Shown here in pieces: positions 41,406-47,096 of a stretch of 47,096 bases of DNA. The DNA comes from Bacteroidales bacterium. Its GTDB lineage: Bacteria; Bacteroidota; Bacteroidia; Bacteroidales; UBA932. The stretch spans positions 1 through 47,096 of the forward strand of contig JAMPAT010000002.1 of NCBI GenBank assembly GCA_023667095.1. The letters are read 5' to 3'. A program made the position numbers and the translations under genes. The notes beneath the pieces are model-generated. The model had not been told where the DNA came from. It worked only from the letters and a program-made list of their open reading frames with translations, and searched no databases. How positions within the stretch are numbered: position 1 is the stretch's first letter; every line of letters begins with the position of its first letter.

Positions 41406-43582
41406 ATCCCCCATGACTTGTCAGGATTGCAGGACATCTCAAACTCAAGCACAGCCCCGTCCCTTATGTCATCATAGCTGAACCAAGGCTTATTCCATGG
41501 TTTGCCGTCAAGTGTAGCCCCGATGATATATTTATTGTCTTTGCTGACATTGTTGGCTATGATACGCAGCTGCCTGCCGTTTGAAAGCGTCATGGCTGCC
41601 TCAGGAAAAACAGGAGAGCCGATGCTGTAGGTTGCCGAACCTGGAGCCACAGGATAAAATCCCATCATGCTAAACACAACAAAGGAAGACATTCCCCCGC
41701 CGTCTTCATCTCCCGGAAATCCCATCAGATCCGTCCTGAACCAGGTTTCCAGCATCTGGCGGATCCTCTTCTGGGTCTTCCACGGCTTGCCGGCATAATT
41801 ATACAGATACGGAATATGCAAAGACGGTTCATTGGCCATCGAGAACTGCCCGACATTCCCCGTATGATCCGGAAGCATGGCATAGAAAGCATATTTTCCA
41901 CGTCCAAGAGGAGTTGCAAAAGTACGGTCCAGTTCATTGCAGAATTCTTCTGCGCCCCCCATCATGCAAATCAGGTCCTCCACGTTATGAGGAACATCCC
42001 AACGATAGACCCATCCATTGTTTTCACCATAATATTCCCGTCCTCCAAGGCCTCCGCAGAAATCATAGTCCAGAGGCTCGATGAAATTGCCGTCCTTGTC
42101 TTTGGGGTGAAAGAATTTCGTATCATAGTTAAAAAGATTCCTATAGTCCAGGGCTCTCGAATCCCTGAATTCCGCTTCCTCTTCCAGGCCTAAAGCCTGT
42201 GCAATGCGTGCAAGGCACCATTGGTCATACGCCGTACCCAAAGTCACAGCAACCGGCTGACGCTTTTCGAATTCATTCACATTGGGGTCTGTCTCTTTCT
42301 CACCTGGCCTTAATGCAGGTATAAAACCGTTTTCCTTGTAAAATTCATCAATCCATCCTGCAGGTGAAGCGGACCAGGGAGCCAAGGTTTTTTCATCGAC
42401 ACCTTTGGCGCATGCCTCATAAAGGGCGGCATAGTCAGCTTCAAGCCCAAGGGCCATTGATTCCGCCACGACAGCAGCACCATGGTTGCTGTTCATACGC
42501 CTCGAATCCCCTGTCACCTCAGGGAAAGTGGGCATCCACATGTTCCCCATCTGCCGCGCCATCCTGAGAAAAGAGGCCAAGATATCCTCCTGCATTGGAC
42601 CGTCCGTCAGTCCGCGCAACGGATGGGCTGCCCTGTAAGTATCCCAAAGCCAATCATCCACATAGAACGGAACCCCTTCATCATCATGTACCATGTGATC
42701 GTAGGCACTGTAATACCTTCCGTTTTCACTGATGCATACTGGTCGCTCGAAAGTCCGGTAATAAGAAGAATACAGCAGGGTTTTCTGTTGCTCCGTGGCC
42801 CCTTTGACCCTTATTCTGGACAAGGTTTCATTCCAGATTCTGCGGCCGGACTCCGCAACGGAATCCACGTCAAAGGATTTTATTTCCCGCCTAAGATTGT
42901 CTTCAGCCTGGCTGCAGCTGATATATGAGACACCATAACGGAATTTCACAGACTCCGTTCCCGGGGCAAACCTCATGATTATACAGGTATCCCTTCCGGA
43001 GAAGCGGCAGCCTTCAATTTGGTCCGGACTGCGTTCCGGCTCCAGATAGACATAGACCTTATTGCTGCCAGGCAGGTTCTGATATCCGGCAACGGCACCA
43101 TTGCCGGAAGACAGGCCGCCGTCTTCAGTATAAAGAGCGACAGAAGGACTGGCAGCATTCCCGAACACTATCTCATACACAGCCGACTGATGTGAAGGCG
43201 CAAAACGTGCCCACATTGTATTATCTGAAAGCTGCACATCATAGGAATAAGGAGTAATGTGCTCATTGTCATAATTATAATCAAAAGGATAAGAATATTG
43301 TCCATCTGCGGAAGGAAGAATTCCGAATGCAGATTTTTCCCGATGGTTTGTAACTACCACCGGCAGTCCATTCACATATTCCGAAGTATGTTCCTTGCGT
43401 TCGGGATATACCCTCAGCATACTGTTGGGAAGCTGCACTGTCGGATAAGTCGGAACCAGGATATGGCTTATATTGCCGATATATGGATCCACATAGTCCA
43501 CATAATCCTTCTTCTGCCGGCAGCCTGAAACGGCAGCAGCAAAGCATGCTGCTGCCAGGATGTACAAATCAATTCTTTTCAT
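41402..43582 (-). CDS. GH92 alpha-mannosidase (divergent member)
   Basis: 726 residues, lipoprotein signal (AAACFAAAVSGC). GH92 landmarks: DPYIGN at the N-terminus, ENNGWVYRWDVPHN (about 520-533; catalytic acid Glu in GENNGW), and near the C-terminus GDEDGGGMSSFVVFSMMGFYPV (624 onward). The family's usual GNDDCGQMSAWY is altered to GDEDGGGMSSF: the general-base region has Glu in place of one Asp. GH92 enzymes are Ca2+-dependent exo-alpha-mannosidases acting on N-glycans or yeast mannan. Overlaps the next GH92 gene by 14 bp. Confidence 0.88.
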   Translation of the reverse strand: MKRIDLYILAAACFAAAVSGCRQKKDYVDYVDPYIGNISHILVPTYPTVQLPNSMLRVYPERKEHTSEYVNGLPVVVTNHREKSAFGILPSADGQYSYPFDYNYDNEHITPYSYDVQLSDNTMWARFAPSHQSAVYEIVFGNAASPSVALYTEDGGLSSGNGAVAGYQNLPGSNKVYVYLEPERSPDQIEGCRFSGRDTCIIMRFAPGTESVKFRYGVSYISCSQAEDNLRREIKSFDVDSVAESGRRIWNETLSRIRVKGATEQQKTLLYSSYYRTFERPVCISENGRYYSAYDHMVHDDEGVPFYVDDWLWDTYRAAHPLRGLTDGPMQEDILASFLRMARQMGNMWMPTFPEVTGDSRRMNSNHGAAVVAESMALGLEADYAALYEACAKGVDEKTLAPWSASPAGWIDEFYKENGFIPALRPGEKETDPNVNEFEKRQPVAVTLGTAYDQWCLARIAQALGLEEEAEFRDSRALDYRNLFNYDTKFFHPKDKDGNFIEPLDYDFCGGLGGREYYGENNGWVYRWDVPHNVEDLICMMGGAEEFCNELDRTFATPLGRGKYAFYAMLPDHTGNVGQFSMANEPSLHIPYLYNYAGKPWKTQKRIRQMLETWFRTDLMGFPGDEDGGGMSSFVVFSMMGFYPVAPGSATYSIGSPVFPEAAMTLSNGRQLRIIANNVSKDNKYIIGATLDGKPWNKPWFSYDDIRDGAVLEFEMSCNPDKSWGI

Positions 43583-45761
43583 TGGACGGTATTGATGTCA
43601 TTATAAACTCTAAAACTCCGCCGTTTACAATATCCTGATGCCTGAGCTTGAAGCCCTGCAGCTCCTGCCCGTTCAAAAGTACCCTTTCGACATACTTGTT
43701 CTGCATGCTGATACCGGAAGCTTTAACTGTAAAAGTATTGCCATTTTGCAGATGCAGGCGGATATAAGGAATCTGCGGAGCCCCGAGCACATACTCAAGG
43801 CTTACCGGATCAACCGGATAAAAGCCCATTGCCCCGAACAAATACCAGGCAGACATCTGCCCGCAGTCATCATTGCCGCACAGGCCGTCCGGAAGAGGGC
43901 GGTAAAAACGGTCAAACACTTCCCTTACAATACTTTGCGTCTTCCACGGCTTTCCGGCAAACTGATATAGATATGCGACATGGTGACTTGGTTCATTGCC
44001 ATGGGCATATTGTCCGATAAGGCCCGTCACATCACCTACAAAGCCTGTGTTGTTTTCACTCACTGTATCCAGAAAAAACAGAGAATCCAGTTTTGTTTCA
44101 AATTTATCCGGCCCGCCCATGAGTTCTATCAGTTTGTATGGGTCCTGCTGAACATGCCAAGTATATTGCCAGGCATTTCCTTCAGTATAATCACCTCCAT
44201 GTGTGGCTGCATGTGATATTGCGAAACGGTCAAAGGGGGTGCGCCAATTTCCGTTTGAATCTTTACCACGGACAAGGCCGGATTCATGGTCAAAAAGGTT
44301 GAGCCAGTTCCGGGAACGTTCCGCAAAAAATTCCGCATCTTCAATATAGCCCAAATCACGGGCAAACAGAGATGCACAATAATCGTCATAGCACATCTCC
44401 ATTGTGCGGGATACAGACTCGCGTTCCACCAGGTCAAAAGGATAGTAGCCATACTTGTCCATGATGTCAAAGCGTGAAGAACGTTCATGATTGGCAGTGA
44501 GGGTTGTCTTGACTGCATTCCAGGCACGCTGTACATCAAAGCCTCTGTATCCCTTGAAATAGGCCTCTACAATAGTCGGCACGGCATGGTTGCCTATCAT
44601 GCAATGGGTCTCCTTTCCCCACAATGGCCAAACCGGCAAATAGCCCTGTACGTCAAACTGATCCAAAAGACTGTTTATAAAGCCGTCCACCATGTCGGCA
44701 TTGAACAGGGCATAAAAAGGATTTGCTGCACGGTATGTGTCCCACAATGAGAAAGTTGAATAAAAATCACCGTCATCTGACTGCCGCACATTGTTTTTTG
44801 CATCTCTATATCTGCCGTCTATATCAGCTATATTGTTGGGCTGGACAAAAAGATGATATAAAGAAGTATATACATTCATTTTCTGTTCTTCACTTCCTTT
44901 CACTTCAACGCGCGACAGGAGGTCATGCCATTTTTTGTGGGCCTTGGAACGGACTTCATTGAAATTCCAGCCGGGAGCCTCTGCTTCTATAGCCTTTGCT
45001 GCCCCTTGGACACCGACAGTAGACATTGCCACTTTGACGCCCAAAGGCCTGTCCGAAGGTGCAAATTCAAAAATGACCTTGTCAGCTTTTTCCAGATGGT
45101 GGAGTTCAAGAGCAGTCTTAGCAATATAAGGTTCTGAGAATTTCATCACAAAATACCATTGTCTTTCTGTCCAGTTCTTTGTACGCAGCATGCCGCTTAA
45201 AGTATACTCATCATCATAGCTGACATCGGCTTCAAGCACGTGGAACAGCAAATTACCGGGACCGTTGACATTGCCGTTCTGCAAATCAACATACAGTTTG
45301 CGCCTGCCGGAATCGGCATACTTCACAGAATACTGGGCAACCCTCTGTGTTGCTGTCATTTCCACAAAGATACCGTCATCAAACTCCACGGAACAATAGC
45401 CCGGGACAGCAGACAATGATTCCTTGACATAAGGAGTATGCCGGAGAGGGGCATCTGTACTGAAAGGCAGAATAAGCACATCTCCGAGGTCGGAGCATCC
45501 TGTTCCGTTAAGGTGTGTCTGCGAGAAACCTATCAGAGCAGTGTCCGCTATATTGAAACCGGAGCAGTATTCCCATCTGCAATTGCCGGAATCCGGACTC
45601 GGCTGGACAAATCCGAAAGGCACGCAGGCCCCAGGGAATGTATGTCCGTTGTCAGCAGTACCGATCAATGGATTGGCATATCTGCATACATCCTCCCTGC
45701 AGGAGGCAGACAAAGAAAGCGCAAAAGCAAGCGCGACATATATTTTTTTACATTTCATCAC
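43569..45761 (-). CDS. GH92 alpha-mannosidase (canonical motifs)
   Basis: 730 residues with a lipoprotein-type signal (LALFALSLSASC in the first 25). Landmarks of the family are standard: NPLIGTADNGHTFPGACVPF, GFSQTHLNGTGC, EGNAWQYTWHVQQD (catalytic acid Glu) and GNDDCGQMSAWYLFGAMGFYPV (629 onward). VPHD of most members is HVQQD here. Two start ATGs are adjacent; either is possible. Starts 4 bp before the upstream FAD gene's stop, so the three genes read as one operon. Together with its divergent paralogue it probably trims different mannose linkages. Confidence 0.93.
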   Translation of the reverse strand: MMKCKKIYVALAFALSLSASCREDVCRYANPLIGTADNGHTFPGACVPFGFVQPSPDSGNCRWEYCSGFNIADTALIGFSQTHLNGTGCSDLGDVLILPFSTDAPLRHTPYVKESLSAVPGYCSVEFDDGIFVEMTATQRVAQYSVKYADSGRRKLYVDLQNGNVNGPGNLLFHVLEADVSYDDEYTLSGMLRTKNWTERQWYFVMKFSEPYIAKTALELHHLEKADKVIFEFAPSDRPLGVKVAMSTVGVQGAAKAIEAEAPGWNFNEVRSKAHKKWHDLLSRVEVKGSEEQKMNVYTSLYHLFVQPNNIADIDGRYRDAKNNVRQSDDGDFYSTFSLWDTYRAANPFYALFNADMVDGFINSLLDQFDVQGYLPVWPLWGKETHCMIGNHAVPTIVEAYFKGYRGFDVQRAWNAVKTTLTANHERSSRFDIMDKYGYYPFDLVERESVSRTMEMCYDDYCASLFARDLGYIEDAEFFAERSRNWLNLFDHESGLVRGKDSNGNWRTPFDRFAISHAATHGGDYTEGNAWQYTWHVQQDPYKLIELMGGPDKFETKLDSLFFLDTVSENNTGFVGDVTGLIGQYAHGNEPSHHVAYLYQFAGKPWKTQSIVREVFDRFYRPLPDGLCGNDDCGQMSAWYLFGAMGFYPVDPVSLEYVLGAPQIPYIRLHLQNGNTFTVKASGISMQNKYVERVLLNGQELQGFKLRHQDIVNGGVLEFIMTSIPSNEKN

Positions 45762-47096
45762 TTTATCTTTGAATAAATGAATTTCAACGCTTCACCCCTA
45801 TAGATGATTTCCGACGGAATTTCAACGCCTGAAAGTTTTTTCCAGTCAGCCCTGGTCTCTTTGGAAATCTCACCATCCAAATCTGCTTCCCAGCCCGGAA
45901 GATACCCCTTGACCCCCATAAGCTGCACCATCTCAAAAGATTCCGATGAAGTATCTATATCATAGAAATAAATCAGGGTAGCCTTATGCCTGACCAGTTC
46001 TTTCTGGAGGGCATCAACATTCAAGCACTGCACAGGAAGTCCGCAATCGATAGCCTGGACTGCAGCTGTTCCGGCCGCTTCCCCCAATGCCATCCAGCAA
46101 GGCTCCATGCGCATTGTCGAAAAACCGATATGTGTGCCTGACACCGGCACAGGAAAGAGCAGGTTGGTCACATGCTCAGGTACCATCACGCCCAAGGGGA
46201 CAGTATATGGCTTGCTCTCATATCCAAAGAAACCGTCCAGGTGTGCCTTGCCCTCCTCACGTTTCCTAACAGCATGCGAATCCATGGCATAATGTGAAGC
46301 AGTAATACTTGCCTTGTGCACAGGCGGGCGCTGTCCTGCCCCGACAGGGATGGCATCATTGGCAGTAAACACATATGTACCTGCCATGCGGCGGCCTTCC
46401 CTCACATATACCTGACGCGGGAAGTTGTCATTATCCATATACTCGCCAGAGGACAGTCCCCATCTCCTGCACTCCCTGCGGAAATGCTCCGGTAGAGCCT
46501 TGTCATTCTGCACAAACCACAAAAGGCCAAGAGTGTAGTCCTTAAGCCTTTGGGCAAAACGGTCACGCCATTCCCATGAAGATGTAGGCCATGGCCAGTT
46601 TTCTTCAGGAAGGTCCGTCGAGACAAAAGCCATATGCTGATTGTTGGCATCAGTCTTGGAATTCGGAAGAACCACTATATTTGTAACCTTTGAGATACCC
46701 CATGGATCACCGGGAATCCCGGTTATTCCTCCTGCCAGAATATGCCTGCGGTTATCCTCCATGTCTTCAGGAGTTACATTCAGCATTTCCACACCCGTAT
46801 TGCGGCCCGTCAGCACATCTTCAACTATTGATGCAAATTCCTCCCTGTCATAGCTGTGTGGTTTTTTGACCGGAACCATAGCAGTCTTGTCATCTGTCAG
46901 GCACAGCCTGTAATTATATGCCTGGACTGCATTGTCACCCTGATATGTAGTGCCGTCGGACTCATATCCATCATAGCCGTTATGGACTGCCTTTATGCCT
47001 TTGTTGAACTGCACGCCCCAATGACGGTAGATTCTGCCGGCACAGGGTTCTCCGAATTCGACCCTGGATTCACGTCCCAGACGGTAAGGGATATTG
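45758..47096 (-). CDS. FAD-dependent oxidoreductase (partial; cut by window end)
   Basis: The frame remains open to the right edge, so the N-terminal part (including any FAD Rossmann GxGxxG) lies outside the window; an internal GTG at 47014 should not be taken as the start. About 445 residues are visible, with GDPWGISK, NFPRQVYVREGRRMAG, FGYESKPYTVPLGVMVPEHV and MEPCWMALGEAAGTAA, the C-terminal features of the FAD_oxidored/xanthan-lyase-associated family found in polysaccharide utilisation loci. It starts the operon with the two GH92 genes, and could oxidise or epimerise a sugar released by them. Confidence 0.75.
   Translation of the reverse strand, partial: NIPYRLGRESRVEFGEPCAGRIYRHWGVQFNKGIKAVHNGYDGYESDGTTYQGDNAVQAYNYRLCLTDDKTAMVPVKKPHSYDREEFASIVEDVLTGRNTGVEMLNVTPEDMEDNRRHILAGGITGIPGDPWGISKVTNIVVLPNSKTDANNQHMAFVSTDLPEENWPWPTSSWEWRDRFAQRLKDYTLGLLWFVQNDKALPEHFRRECRRWGLSSGEYMDNDNFPRQVYVREGRRMAGTYVFTANDAIPVGAGQRPPVHKASITASHYAMDSHAVRKREEGKAHLDGFFGYESKPYTVPLGVMVPEHVTNLLFPVPVSGTHIGFSTMRMEPCWMALGEAAGTAAVQAIDCGLPVQCLNVDALQKELVRHKATLIYFYDIDTSSESFEMVQLMGVKGYLPGWEADLDGEISKETRADWKKLSGVEIPSEIIYRGEALKFIYSKIK

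Overview
The window looks like a chromosomal stretch from an anaerobic Bacteroidales bacterium; the genus cannot be fixed from sequence alone. Evidence: several intergenic regions carry the Bacteroidetes -7 box TAnnTTTG; Shine-Dalgarno sites are scarce; and the content is typical of gut Bacteroidales (lipoprotein-anchored RND efflux operon, DcaP-like porin, YicC, a 5'-nucleotidase split into two genes, NatAB-like ABC exporter, Rpn/PD-(D/E)XK family protein, BspA-type leucine-rich repeat remnant, two GH92 alpha-mannosidases, SGNH esterase).

Layout. 1-700: remnant of an IS transposase and AT-rich spacer. 704-6333: three-gene RND multidrug efflux operon. 6446-13961: porin, YicC, two 5'-nucleotidase halves, ABC exporter pair and holA, i.e. 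ordinary chromosome. 14121-17000: an Rpn-family gene flanked by imperfect direct repeats, then a graveyard of gene remnants. 17023-18228: tyrosine recombinase. 18231-18408: a perfect 18-bp inverted repeat enclosing 142 bp, directly between the recombinase and the next operon.

18443-36906: an ~18.5 kb, all-plus-strand, tightly packed accessory operon and the most interesting part of the window. In order: ECF-like sigma factor; acidic anti-sigma-like protein; two related coiled-coil proteins; an amphipathic protein; two small membrane-anchored proteins; an AAA+ ATPase with a TerB-like tail; a HExxH metallopeptidase with a Cys-bearing tail; a radical SAM/SPASM enzyme; a small zinc-ribbon protein; a second HExxH paralogue; several small proteins; a DUF1232 membrane protein; a YbjN-like protein; a PP2C-phosphatase remnant; a dynamin-like GTPase; a HemN-like radical SAM remnant; a two-helix membrane protein; a membrane-anchored J-like protein; an Hsp70; and a WG-repeat membrane protein. 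The first two thirds are visibly AT-richer than the host; from about 31 kb composition is closer to host.

The best promoter-like box inside the 142-bp segment (TACATTTG on the minus strand) points away from the operon as written and would point into it after inversion. My main hypothesis is therefore a phase-variable, sigma-factor-led operon for a membrane-associated chaperone/ATPase/GTPase/radical-SAM system that I cannot match to any characterised system. Its biochemical output is unknown.

37542-39782: a small minus-strand surface group (TolB-like propeller lipoprotein whose start is split by a G8 tract, a beta-barrel protein, and a frameshifted lipoprotein). 40098-47096: a mannose-glycan degradation cluster (SGNH hydrolase, two GH92 enzymes, FAD-dependent oxidoreductase cut by the window edge). 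No tRNA, rRNA or CRISPR array was seen.
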